Shown: positions 28,219-36,689 of the stretch, piece by piece
Layout: every line of letters starts with the position of its first letter
Numbering within the stretch: the stretch's first letter is position 1
Made by a program: the position numbers and the translations under genes
Assembly: GCF_963678165.1 (NCBI RefSeq)
Contig: NZ_OY782755.1
Location: forward strand, 3,415,996-3,479,995
Source of the DNA: an uncultured Acetobacteroides sp.
GTDB taxonomy: Bacteria; Bacteroidota; Bacteroidia; Bacteroidales; ZOR0009
Length of the DNA stretch: 64,000 nt
Reading direction: 5' to 3'
Notes under the pieces: generated by a model
The model's input: the letters and a program-made list of their open reading frames with translations, nothing else
What the model was told of the DNA's origin: nothing
The model's database searches: none

Positions 28219-28674
28219 CTACTTTTTACGCCCGGAAAACCACTTTTTTGCCGATCCTGTCTTCTTATCGGGTTTTGAAGGGGATGATTTTGAAGGTGCA
28301 GAAGCGCTAGATGCATCCTTTTTAATGCTGTCGGCATTGCTCGATTTCTTCTTTTCCGCGAACTTTTCGTTTTTACCTGCTTCTGCTTTGACTGGTCTCT
28401 CCTTTTTGGATCCATCGGCCGTATTCCGGGAAACTCGCTTTGAGAGAAATTCAGGCTTTCGCTTTTGCTCGACCACCTTTTCGACGAAGCGGAGGGGCTC
28501 GCCATCGATTCGAATAAAGTCGGTTTTAAACGCGAGGTCGCCAACCTTTGCGGTGTGGCTATTTACGGTAACACGCTCTTGGGCAATATACTCGTCGGCC
28601 TCACGGCGCGAGCAAAATCCTGCATCGCTAATCAGCTTGTTGAGGCGAATAGCGTCCTTTTTACTTTGTCGCAT
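28219..28674 (-). CDS. Stand-alone S4-domain RNA-binding protein with basic tail
   Basis: A 151-residue protein. Residues 8-65 form an S4 domain (IRLNKLISDAGFCSRREADEYI, then ERVTVNSHTAKVGD and FIRIDGEPLRF) closest to the N-terminal domain of RluB/RluF pseudouridine synthases. The catalytic synthase domain is absent: the rest is a Lys/Ser/Pro-rich low-complexity tail ending KKWFSGRKK. No frame continues the missing domain nearby, so it appears to be a genuine small RNA-binding protein and not a frameshift. Binding to rRNA or tRNA is likely but its target is unknown. Confidence 0.85.
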   Translation of the reverse strand: MRQSKKDAIRLNKLISDAGFCSRREADEYIAQERVTVNSHTAKVGDLAFKTDFIRIDGEPLRFVEKVVEQKRKPEFLSKRVSRNTADGSKKERPVKAEAGKNEKFAEKKKSSNADSIKKDASSASAPSKSSPSKPDKKTGSAKKWFSGRKK

Positions 28675-28695
28675 ATAGATTTAAGATGAAGGATG

Positions 28696-28703
28696 CAAAC
28701 GTA
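28696..28703 (-). promoter_or_regulatory. Promoter -7 element for the S4 gene
   Basis: Minus-strand TACGTTTG, an exact TAnnTTTG match 22 bp before the start codon. No TTG is seen at -33. Confidence 0.45.
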
Positions 28704-28742
28704 ACACATCCGCCACGAAGTTAGCTATTTCTGCGAATATCC

Positions 28743-29225
28743 GCCAAACGCCTTAGATTTAGCATATAAGCCTTTGCCTTTTGAACATAGCCTCTGAATT
28801 CAAGAATCGCTTAATAGCCGCTAGCAATCTACTAAAGGAAGAGACCTCTACCTTCTTTTCTTTTTGAAGGGCAGAAGAAAAGAAAAGCCCTTGGCACGAA
28901 TTAACTCGCTCAGTTGCGGTAGAATGTCTTGGCTTAAGATAAGGTAATCGCCTTAAGGCGATTACTACTTTGAGAAATGCTGCGGAGGCGACCTTGCTCA
29001 AACAAGGATTCGTGCCAATCTTGTATATCCCGTTGTCGGAAAGTTGGGATGTCGGCTAACGCCTCCAGCTTCGCCATGATGATTACGGAGAAAAAGTTGT
29101 TGGGTGCCGTTTAGCTTGCTCGCCGATGGTTTACCATATAGAAATGGGATGGTTTACATTAACAATGCTACTGAGTCTATCGGAAAAGACATGAAACCAT
29201 AAAGCCAAACGCCTTATTTTTAGCA
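28743..29225. mobile_element. Candidate small non-autonomous element flanked by direct repeats
   Basis: A 22-bp segment (GCCAAACGCCTTA then GATTTAGCA or TTTTTAGCA) occurs at 28743-28764 and 29204-29225, 20 of 22 bases alike, in direct orientation. Between them lies a perfect 10-bp inverted repeat (TTGGCACGAA at 28891-28900, TTCGTGCCAA at 29009-29018) enclosing a perfect 22-bp palindrome at 28944-28965 (core ATCGCCTTAAGGCGAT). No transposase is encoded; the minus-strand frame 28759-29001 runs through the palindrome and is probably not a gene. The layout suggests a MITE-like or REP-type element, but this is inference. The stretch 29226-29487 shows nothing further. Confidence 0.45.
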
Positions 29226-29487
29226 AGATTTGGCATTAGGCGGTGTAAATGAGGAAGGTTAACAAGGGATGTCGTAAAACAAAAGATGCAGAGCTACTGG
29301 AAGATCCGTTCGCCCTGCATCTGTTTCTGAATAAAGCTTACTGCAAATGTATACTTATTATTGTATCAACAAGCATCTTACAGAAAATTATTTATTTGTT
29401 GATGAGGAATCCGCGACTAGATCTGCATGTAACTGCATTTGGGAAGACGAGACTGGAATTCGAGAAGAAAAAAAGCTAATGCCGCCT

Positions 29488-29515
29488 TTGGGAAGATAAA
29501 TTAAATCTATCTTTG
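29488..29515 (+). promoter_or_regulatory. Promoter of the btuB-btuG operon
   Basis: TATCTTTG at 29508-29515 is an exact -7 element, with TTTG ending at 29490, 17 bp upstream. Transcription would start just before the riboswitch. Confidence 0.7.
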
Positions 29516-29524
29516 CCGCAGTTT

Positions 29525-29692
29525 TGGTCTCCGCCACAAGCGGAGCGAAGAGGGAATCGGGTGAGAAACCCGAGCAGTTACCGCTGCTGTAAGCTCCATC
29601 AAAACCTTTTATCACCATCCAAATGCCACTGTCCGATTGAGGACGGGAAGGCGGATAAAAGGGGAGCAAGCCAGAAGACCTGCCAAAACTGG
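29525..29692 (+). promoter_or_regulatory. Cobalamin riboswitch upstream of btuB
   Basis: The conserved order is present: GGGAATCGGGTGAGAAACCC (29561 region), the CAGTTACCGCTGCTGTAAG segment, the GCCACTG B12-box part at about 29622-29628, and the closing AGCAAGCCAGAAGACCTGCC at 29665-29684. Binding of adenosyl- or aquocobalamin is expected to repress btuB and btuG, probably at translation. Confidence 0.93.
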
Positions 29693-29816
29693 AACATTTA
29701 TAGCTTTCGGATAAAGAGCTCGATGTAATTCATCTTACATTACTTTTCGCATCACTTCTTTTTATTCGCAGGTTTTAAGTGGTTGAATCGCTAACGATTT
29801 TGATCATTTCTAAAAC

Positions 29817-31691
29817 ATGTTATTAAACGTTTTTCTACTTAGCGCGCTGTCCGTATATGGCCCTACAGCCATCGATGAAAAGACCACATCCGATACGGTA
29901 AGGCTGAAGGAGGTGGTGGTTAGCAGCAAGCTGAAGCGCTACTCGTCGGGGCTATCACTAAAAATCGTCTCGCCTACTGAGCTTAGGCAGAACAGCAGCG
30001 CACTGCTGACCGATCTTTTATCGAATCAAGCTAGCGTAAACGTGAATAGCTACAGCCCTGGGGGAACTTCGAACGTTTCGCTGCGAGGGCTGAGCTCGGC
30101 GCACACGGCGGTGCTCTGGAATGGCATAAACCTGCAGAGCTCGATGAATGCTGGCGTTAGCTTTGGAAGTATTCCAACCTTCTTCGTGGATCAGGTGGTG
30201 GTGCAGCAGGGCGGAAACGGCGCGCTGTTTGGCAGCGGAGCCATTGGTGGGGTGATTCACCTGGACAATGTGCTGCCTTTTGGAACGGGAAGCAGCGGCG
30301 AGGTGATGCAGTCGGTGGGCAGCTACGGACTGACCTATACCGGAGCCAAATATACCTACAGCGGGGCCAAAATGGCGATATCCTCTCGCCTATTCTATAC
30401 GGAAGCCGAGAACAACTACAAGATTACCAGCAGCGACAACCGCGACAGGCAGATAAACGCCCGCTACCGCAAGGGAGGAATAATGGAAACCGGCACGTTT
30501 GCGCTAACGGGCAACGACAGGATGGTGGTATCGCTCTGGGGGCAGGATGGTTACAACCAGTACCCGCCGATGGTGAGCAACACCATGAGCAGCGAGTACG
30601 ACTACAACCATTTTTTAAGGGCAACTGCACAGTGGCAGGCCACTCGCCACCGGGTTGACTTCAACATTAAGTCGGCCTTGTTTAGCGACTGGGAAAACTA
30701 CCGCAACCCTGGCATAGAACGATCGAACCACCACACCACTCAGGGATTGCTGGAGGGGGAAGCCATCGTAAAGCTTAGCGCTGAGAGTACGCTGGAGGGG
30801 GGAATCAACGCATCGTACGAGAGAGCAACCTCGACCAACTATCCTGAGATCAAGGAGCGCTACCGGCCAGCCGGGGTGCTGGGATATCGCTTTAAAGCTG
30901 ATGATATAGGGCTGGAGAGCTTTGCTAGCATCCGACAGGAGCTGGTTGATGGAAAGGCATCGCCCATGACATGGTCGGTGGGAATACAAAAAAGGTTGAT
31001 GAAGGGGCTTCAACTAAGGGGGAATGCATCGAGGAACTACCGTATTCCTTCGTTTAACGATCTGTACTGGAAGGGATGGGGTAATCAGGACTTAAAACCA
31101 GAAGAGGGCTACGGCGAAGAGCTGGGGCTGGACTACCTACATACAAAGAATGGTTTTTTGCTGTCGATGAAAGCTGCGGCTTTTAATAACAATGTAAACA
31201 ACTGGATTCAGTGGAAGCCAAACGGATCAGTATGGAGCCCGATAAACGTGGGAAAGGCATGGTCGAGAGGCGCGGAAGCCAGCATTACGGTGAAACAGCA
31301 GGTGGATAGAATGACGCTGGGGGTAGATGTGTCGGGGATGTTCACCCGATCGACAGATCAAACAAAAGAATCGCCGACAAAGGGGATGCAGCTGATGTAT
31401 ACCCCCAAGTACAAGGGAAGCGCGGCCATTTACGTTCAAGCGAAATCGTTTAGCATTAGGTATACGCAATCGTATACGGGTAGGCGCTACTACATCGGCA
31501 ACACCGACTGGCTGAATCCGTTTTGGGTGGCCTCTGTTGCAGTGGACAAAACATTCGATTTCAACTGGGGAGGGTTACGCCCATTCGCCCGAATAGATAA
31601 TATCTGGAACGAGGAGTATCAGATGCAAAAAGGCTATGCGCTTCCGCTAAGAACCTTTCAGGCCGGGATATCGGTAAGCTTTGGAAGGTAG
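29817..31691 (+). CDS. btuB: BtuB-type TonB-dependent vitamin B12 receptor
   Basis: A 624-residue outer-membrane transporter. The signal peptide is short (MLLNVFLLSALSVYGPTAID), followed by a TonB-box-like VRLKEVVVSSKLKRYSSG, a plug domain with NVSLRGLSSAHTAVLWNGINLQ and FGSGAIGGVIHLDN (about 55-150) and a barrel ending in FQAGISVSFGR. It has no carboxypeptidase-regulatory domain, unlike the SusC proteins. The cobalamin riboswitch 130 bp upstream and the BtuG-like gene 60 bp downstream identify the substrate as a corrinoid. It would act with the BtuFCD system encoded at 36690-39924. Confidence 0.92.
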   Translation: MLLNVFLLSALSVYGPTAIDEKTTSDTVRLKEVVVSSKLKRYSSGLSLKIVSPTELRQNSSALLTDLLSNQASVNVNSYSPGGTSNVSLRGLSSAHTAVLWNGINLQSSMNAGVSFGSIPTFFVDQVVVQQGGNGALFGSGAIGGVIHLDNVLPFGTGSSGEVMQSVGSYGLTYTGAKYTYSGAKMAISSRLFYTEAENNYKITSSDNRDRQINARYRKGGIMETGTFALTGNDRMVVSLWGQDGYNQYPPMVSNTMSSEYDYNHFLRATAQWQATRHRVDFNIKSALFSDWENYRNPGIERSNHHTTQGLLEGEAIVKLSAESTLEGGINASYERATSTNYPEIKERYRPAGVLGYRFKADDIGLESFASIRQELVDGKASPMTWSVGIQKRLMKGLQLRGNASRNYRIPSFNDLYWKGWGNQDLKPEEGYGEELGLDYLHTKNGFLLSMKAAAFNNNVNNWIQWKPNGSVWSPINVGKAWSRGAEASITVKQQVDRMTLGVDVSGMFTRSTDQTKESPTKGMQLMYTPKYKGSAAIYVQAKSFSIRYTQSYTGRRYYIGNTDWLNPFWVASVAVDKTFDFNWGGLRPFARIDNIWNEEYQMQKGYALPLRTFQAGISVSFGR

Positions 31692-31750
31692 AATTAGCCG
31701 CAGAATGCACCTACAACAGGAATAATCAACAATAAACAAAAAATAGAAAG

Positions 31751-32809
31751 ATGAAGAAGCTTCTTTATGCGGCCCTACTTGTTGGCGCCACGCTACAGTT
31801 TACGGCTTGTGAAAATGATGACTCGACAAGCAAGCCTAAGCAACGCTACGACCTAACCCAAGGGATGGTAATTGCCAATGAGGGGAACTATGGAAAAAAT
31901 AATGCATCAATCTCGCTCTACTACGCCACCGGCGATAGCCTAGCCAACGATGTTTACTACAAGGTGAACAAAGAGGCTCTTGGCGATGTGCTGCAAAGCA
32001 TCGCAGAGGCTGACACTTCGGCCTACTTAATTCTCAATGGGTCGAATAAGGTAGTTGCCGTAAGCAAGTACTCGTGTAAGAAATATGCTACAATTTCGGT
32101 AGCGAATCCCCGCTATATGGCTGTTAATGGGAAAACTGGATATGTAACTGGATGGACTAACAATGAAGTAGCGGTGGTTGATCTTGCAACCAACAAGGTT
32201 ACCGGATCAATTAAGGTTGGAGCAGGACCAGAAGGCATACTTATTAATAATGGCAAACTGTATGTGGCAAATAGCGGTGGATACGACAAAAACAATACGG
32301 TATCTGTAATTGACATTAAAACCAATACAATCGAGAAGACTGTGACAGTAGCGGATTGTCCAAAGAAATTTGTAGCCGATAAGAATGGTGCAGTTTGGGT
32401 TCTTTGTGCTGGTTATACCGACTACGACAAGGTTAATACTAACGCGATGCTTTGTAAAATAACGCCATCAACCTATGAAGTATCAACCAAAATTGACCTA
32501 GGAAGCTATCACCCTGAGAAGCTATCAATTAATAGCGCAAAGGATGCTATTTACTATGGAGGTGCATACGGAGATCCTAGCATTTACAAGCTTGAGATTA
32601 CAGCGAAATTGGCACCAACAACTCCTCTAATAAAGGCTGATGGTATATATGGCTTTGCCCTCAACCCAACAAGCGGAGAAATTATGGTTATGATTGCCGA
32701 TTGGACTGATGCAAATAGCAATATGGTGGTTCGCTATAACGCTACAGGAAGCAAAATTAAGGAATACATTGTAGGAGTTGGCCCTAATAGCGGATATTTC
32801 CTCAACTAA
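31751..32809 (+). CDS. btuG: BtuG-like surface B12-binding lipoprotein (beta-propeller)
   Basis: A 352-residue lipoprotein: signal peptide MKKLLYAALLVGATLQFTAC with Cys20. The mature part is built of about seven YncE/DUF5074-type blades, seen in the repeats ANEGNYGKNNASISLYY, TGWTNNEVAVVDLATNKV, VANSGGYDKNNTVSVIDIKTN and SINSAKDAIYYGG. In Bacteroides, BtuG is such a seven-bladed propeller that caps BtuB and binds B12 very tightly. The same order behind a B12 riboswitch and btuB supports that identity; the substrate residues were not checked. A strong terminator closes the operon 15 bp downstream. Confidence 0.8.
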   Translation: MKKLLYAALLVGATLQFTACENDDSTSKPKQRYDLTQGMVIANEGNYGKNNASISLYYATGDSLANDVYYKVNKEALGDVLQSIAEADTSAYLILNGSNKVVAVSKYSCKKYATISVANPRYMAVNGKTGYVTGWTNNEVAVVDLATNKVTGSIKVGAGPEGILINNGKLYVANSGGYDKNNTVSVIDIKTNTIEKTVTVADCPKKFVADKNGAVWVLCAGYTDYDKVNTNAMLCKITPSTYEVSTKIDLGSYHPEKLSINSAKDAIYYGGAYGDPSIYKLEITAKLAPTTPLIKADGIYGFALNPTSGEIMVMIADWTDANSNMVVRYNATGSKIKEYIVGVGPNSGYFLN

Positions 32810-32823
32810 ACAAATATATTTAT

Positions 32824-32859
32824 AAAAAAGGCCGCACGACAAATCGTGCGGCCTTTTTT
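32824..32859 (+). terminator. Terminator of the btuB-btuG operon
   Basis: Perfect stem GGCCGCACGA/TCGTGCGGCC extended by A6/T6, three-base loop. Very strong intrinsic terminator; the A6/T6 symmetry allows function on both strands. Confidence 0.9.
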
Positions 32860-33000
32860 ATTGCCTTTGGGGATTATCGAAATAGGCTATAATGAAAATG
32901 GAATAGCTTTCGTGGCTCTACAGTGAAAAAGAAAAATAGTAGAATTTAGCGGGTGATGCTTGCTAAGAAATAGATTCAACTATTTATGATGTTTTACTGC

Positions 33001-33294
33001 TCCTGAATGGCTTGATGAGAGCGCTGAAATGCATTACGCAACTCCTGAATGGCTTGGTGAGAGTGCAAAAGTGCATTACGCAGCTCCTGAATGGCTTGAT
33101 GAGGGCGCAAAAGTGCATTACGCAGCTCCTAAATGGCTTGGTGAGGGCGCTGAAATGCATTACGCAGCTCCTGAATGGCTTGGTGAGGACGCAAAAGTGC
33201 ATTACGCAGCTCCTAAATGGCTTGGTGAGAGTGCAAAAGTGCATTACGCAGCTCCTGAATGCTTGATGAGGGCGCAAAAGTACATTATGCAACA
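33001..33294. repeat. Array C: seven-copy 42-bp tandem repeat
   Basis: TCCT begins at 33001, 33043, 33085, 33127, 33169, 33211 and 33253, all exactly 42 bp apart; a shorter degenerate eighth unit ends near 33294. Each unit has two 21-bp halves, TCCTGAATGGCTTGGTGA and TGCAAAAGTGCATTACGCAG plus a few bases, with TGCA...TGCA palindromes in the second half. Variation is limited (gaatgg/aaatgg, gtgcaaaa/gcgctgaa). Open frames of 80-100 codons on both strands over the array are artefacts of a period divisible by three. The array lies between the btuG terminator and the gene at 33489. Confidence 0.96.
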
Positions 33295-33488
33295 ATGGGA
33301 TGGGTTGGAGTGCTATCGGTATTGATGCAATTTGTCCTGCAATTTATTTGACAGAAAGCAAAAAGATAACAGACATTAAAAAAAACATGATTTTTTTAAA
33401 CATATCAAAACCAATGGCTGTTTTTTTATAAAACTCTGCAAAGAGTAAAAGAAATGGCCACATTAAAAACCGAAAAAGAACAAAGAAT

Positions 33489-34424
33489 ATGACCAACCCT
33501 CAAGAAAACAGCTACGAGATGCAGATTACCATCCGCGACTTCCTAGGTAACAAGAAAACGATTACCGATTTACTGCCCAACTTTGGACCGCTATACACCC
33601 AGTACTGCGGGAATCTCTTACAGATAGGTTTAATAAAAGAGAAGAAATCGGCCAGCACGGCGGGCGTATCGGAAAAGAAGGAGAAAATTAAAACAAGCCT
33701 TATTAACAAGACCTTTGACATAGCCAATAAAACGATGGTGTTTGCGAAGATGGTTGAGAATCCGGTTCTTGCCAATGAGGTGAAATGCACGGAGTCGATA
33801 CTATCGCACATTAAGGATGGAAAACTTATTGATCGGGCGAATCTCATATACAGCAGAGCCAGCGCGAACCTAGAGCCACTAAAGGAGTATGGGGTGACGG
33901 CTGATGGGTTAAAGGAGCTGAAGAGCGCCATAGGCCTTATGGAGACGACTATCCCGAGTACGCGCATAGAACGCAATGAGGCAGTAGCGCTAACCCAGCA
34001 GCTAAAGGCGCTTTTTTCGGCAAACGAAGCCATACTAGAGAAGATCGATCTGCTGATGCAGCTTGTTCGGCTCAGCCATCCTGAGTTTTATACTGGATAT
34101 AAGTCGAATAGAAAATTGCCTAGCAAGAAAAGTACGACATTATCGCTTACCGCCAAGGTAACAAGTGCAGTTAATGGGGAACCGCTAAAGGGTGCTCGAA
34201 TAGTACTTACGCCTGTTGCTAAACCAGGGATAGCCACTGCCGCCAAAAGCAGCAAGCCCGTAGAAAAGAAAACAGCGACCAAAGGGATGCTTAGGATAAA
34301 GAATCTACCAGAAGGGGTTTACCAGGTAACGATTGAGAAGGCTGGATTTGCTACCGTAACGCAAACTGTGAGCATTACCGATGGGAAGATGACGACGTTG
34401 CACATTAAAATGGAGAAGGAATAA
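33489..34424 (+). CDS. Hypothetical protein: helical N-terminus plus carboxypeptidase-regulatory-like C-terminus, beside array C
   Basis: A 311-residue protein without signal peptide or membrane segment. Residues 1-215 are predicted helical, with an LEPLKEYGVTADGLKELKSAI segment and LKALFSANEAILEKIDLLMQ, a layout seen in several Bacteroidota proteins. Residues about 225-311 form a carboxypeptidase-regulatory-like beta sandwich (SLTAKVTSAVNGEPLKGARI, then LRIKNLPEGVYQVTIEKAGF). That domain is usually found on secreted or outer-membrane proteins, so its place on a cytoplasmic-looking protein is odd. Function unknown. Like the genes at 2986 and 14967 it stands next to a helically phased tandem array. 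Confidence 0.8.
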   Translation: MTNPQENSYEMQITIRDFLGNKKTITDLLPNFGPLYTQYCGNLLQIGLIKEKKSASTAGVSEKKEKIKTSLINKTFDIANKTMVFAKMVENPVLANEVKCTESILSHIKDGKLIDRANLIYSRASANLEPLKEYGVTADGLKELKSAIGLMETTIPSTRIERNEAVALTQQLKALFSANEAILEKIDLLMQLVRLSHPEFYTGYKSNRKLPSKKSTTLSLTAKVTSAVNGEPLKGARIVLTPVAKPGIATAAKSSKPVEKKTATKGMLRIKNLPEGVYQVTIEKAGFATVTQTVSITDGKMTTLHIKMEKE

Positions 34425-34433
34425 CGCTATAGA

Positions 34434-34463
34434 AGAACACCCCCGCAGCTGCGGGGGCGTTCT
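34434..34463 (+). terminator. Terminator after the array-C gene
   Basis: AGAAC-A-CCCCCGCAG paired with its complement, centred on GCAGCTGC and followed by TTTT. It lies between convergent genes and may serve the minus-strand gene ending at 34505 as well. Confidence 0.8.
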
Positions 34464-34504
34464 TTTAAGGCGTAACTCTTCTCTATCCCTGAAATAATAG
34501 GATG

Positions 34505-36247
34505 CTACTGAATGCGTTTTACAGTTTTATCAAAGTCGACACCTTCTACAAGGTATTTTTGCTTGTGACCAAGGGAGTCGACAAGGGCAAATGTGAACTT
34601 GTAGGATGCACCCTCCTTATAATTTGAAGCAGAAAGGCTGAACGTAGGATAGCTATAGCGATCGCTAGAGGCAGCATCAATATGAATCGGAAGAGGATCA
34701 TTCCATTTTAAATCTCCAGCTAACAATTTAAGTTCAACAACATCGGCACTCCATCCTTTATTTTCAAATTTCAGAGATAAAATATCGCCATAGCGGCATC
34801 CGCTATAGGAGCTAACGATGCAAGGTCCAAATATATCAACAACATCCTCTATTCTGTATTTATGCTTGTCATTGGGGATAGTAAGCCAGCTAAAGTTTTC
34901 ATTTTTATAGTCGCTATAATTAGGAGTTAGCCCTTTTCGTAAGTCGCTTAGGCTAATGGTAACCTTATCGAGCATGCCACTAGCAGCGCTATACTGCTTT
35001 TCGATCACAGGATAAGTAGCGAAGGCATCGTAAGCTAATACGGAGGCAACAATATTCTCGCCAGAAACTTTTTCGACCTTAAGGACTAGGTTGGTAGTAC
35101 TAACGGGATCGTCAACATCGCAGAGTACGATAACACTACTAGTAGATAGCTTTGCGAGTTTTTCGGTAATACCATTCATCGTCTGCTCGTACTCCTTCTT
35201 TGCAGAACAATAGCTTCTATAATCGGAATAAAACTCGCTACCATAGTAGCATCCCGCAGCAAGCAGAATATACATTGGAATGAGCAGTAGATATTTTCGA
35301 CCTGAAACACCTATGCTCTTTTCTCGGACAACGGTGGTGTTCGATAAGCTATCGTGCCAGCCATATCCTGACCCCAGAAACGACAATAACTCGAAAGGGA
35401 TAAGCCTAGCGCATGTTCTGCCTAATACATGTCCGAAGGAAGCGGCATGACCGTCGCTATTAACTACCCGAGATTCGGTAAGATACTTAGCAGGGGTAGC
35501 CCCGAAAAAGTACTCGAAAAAGAGGAAGAAAATGAACTGAGAAAATATTGCTGCTACGTACAATAAAAGCCTAGAACTATCAACTAATCCCAAACGCTCA
35601 AACAAAAATCCCCAGTAATAGTAAAACGAGGAAGAGCAAATGGCAAGGCAAATTAAAGCATCAACTATCTTATGAACTAATCGAACAAGCTTACTAGCCT
35701 CCTTCAATTCCAACTTAGCGTCAACATTTGTCTCACCTTCGGTAGCATATTCCAGAACTCTATCCTTTGAAAGGGAATGGAGTACTTTCAAGGAAATATA
35801 AAACCAAAATGCAACAGATACGACATTTGCCAAAAGTATGTAAATATTAAAGTTCATAGAATTAGAACCCGACAAGAAGTAGAATATGTAACTAAGAAGA
35901 AGTATCGTCTTTACTAAAAGAATAATTGAAAAGAAAAAACGCAGCAATCTTGTTTCGCAATAGCGGCTTCGTTGGTAAACAATGACACCAACAAGAGCGG
36001 CAATATAAACGGCCATATCAATTAAGTACATGGGAAAGCCGCCATCGGAGCCGTCGTAAAGGAACAGGCGCATATCAAAAAAAGTCAAATGCAAATTAGG
36101 AGTTAAACTCTTCAACAGAAAATAAACAACCGATGATGTTTCTGTTACCCTAAAATTAACTAGAGTAATGAGTTCGAAAGCAATACCAACCAACACTGTA
36201 ACCAAAGTGAGGATAAAGACTTTCTTGTGCGAAAGATTTAAAGACAT
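34505..36247 (-). CDS. RDD-family integral membrane protein
   Basis: A 580-residue membrane protein with about eight hydrophobic segments. Residues 1-165 hold four or five helices of unknown kinship. Residues about 185-330 form an RDD domain: KIVDALICLAICSSSFYYYWG, the FFGATPAKYLTESRVVNSDG segment, RTCARLIPFELLSFLG with the conserved Arg, and the closing GWHDSLSNTTVV with the HD pair. A final helix is followed by about 220 soluble residues (YDAFATYPVIEKQYSAASGM and later beta-rich blocks) that I do not recognise. The RDD role is not settled; some members carry ions. It stands alone. Confidence 0.8.
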   Translation of the reverse strand: MSLNLSHKKVFILTLVTVLVGIAFELITLVNFRVTETSSVVYFLLKSLTPNLHLTFFDMRLFLYDGSDGGFPMYLIDMAVYIAALVGVIVYQRSRYCETRLLRFFFSIILLVKTILLLSYIFYFLSGSNSMNFNIYILLANVVSVAFWFYISLKVLHSLSKDRVLEYATEGETNVDAKLELKEASKLVRLVHKIVDALICLAICSSSFYYYWGFLFERLGLVDSSRLLLYVAAIFSQFIFFLFFEYFFGATPAKYLTESRVVNSDGHAASFGHVLGRTCARLIPFELLSFLGSGYGWHDSLSNTTVVREKSIGVSGRKYLLLIPMYILLAAGCYYGSEFYSDYRSYCSAKKEYEQTMNGITEKLAKLSTSSVIVLCDVDDPVSTTNLVLKVEKVSGENIVASVLAYDAFATYPVIEKQYSAASGMLDKVTISLSDLRKGLTPNYSDYKNENFSWLTIPNDKHKYRIEDVVDIFGPCIVSSYSGCRYGDILSLKFENKGWSADVVELKLLAGDLKWNDPLPIHIDAASSDRYSYPTFSLSASNYKEGASYKFTFALVDSLGHKQKYLVEGVDFDKTVKRIQ

Positions 36248-36689
36248 AGGTATGAATTTTAAGTTTTATTTAATTCGATCTATTGATGTACTTCCAATCA
36301 GCCAAAATACAACATAGAGGAGGACTAAACAGTACCAACAAATTGACAAGGAATGCGAATAAAATTTCCCCGCAATAACAAAAATAAAAAGGCCAAAGAT
36401 TCGTTTCGTGCTGCAATACAAAGTTAGCATTTCAGCAACTTTTTACAAAGACAAGTGAAAAGAGAAAAGGTAATGGTGAGGCCAACAATACTAAGGCTTA
36501 GGAGATATAAAACGGGCTTAAACAGCCAATAACAAGGACAACTTTCGTGCTTAATAGCAAGAAGATACTTCCATTTAGTAGAATACCATTCCGTTAATAG
36601 AAGAGTCCTATACGTAGCAAAAAGTCGCAGCAGAAATGCTACGACTCACCATACATATTTACATTCAGGAATTTTACGTATATAGGCTG
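36248..36689. other. Intergenic region between the RDD gene and btuD
   Basis: A/T-rich. A possible -7 element for the RDD gene (minus-strand TAACTTTG at 36419-36426) lies 170 bp from its start. No gene or array is seen. Confidence 0.4.

Noticed and set aside
28759..29001. 80-codon minus-strand frame within the candidate small element
   Set aside because: It runs through a palindrome and one arm of the inverted repeat and has no family resemblance; could be a transposase relic but cannot be supported.
32984..33325. Three overlapping open frames over array C
   Set aside because: A 42-bp period without stop codons keeps several frames open; no signal or domain is seen.
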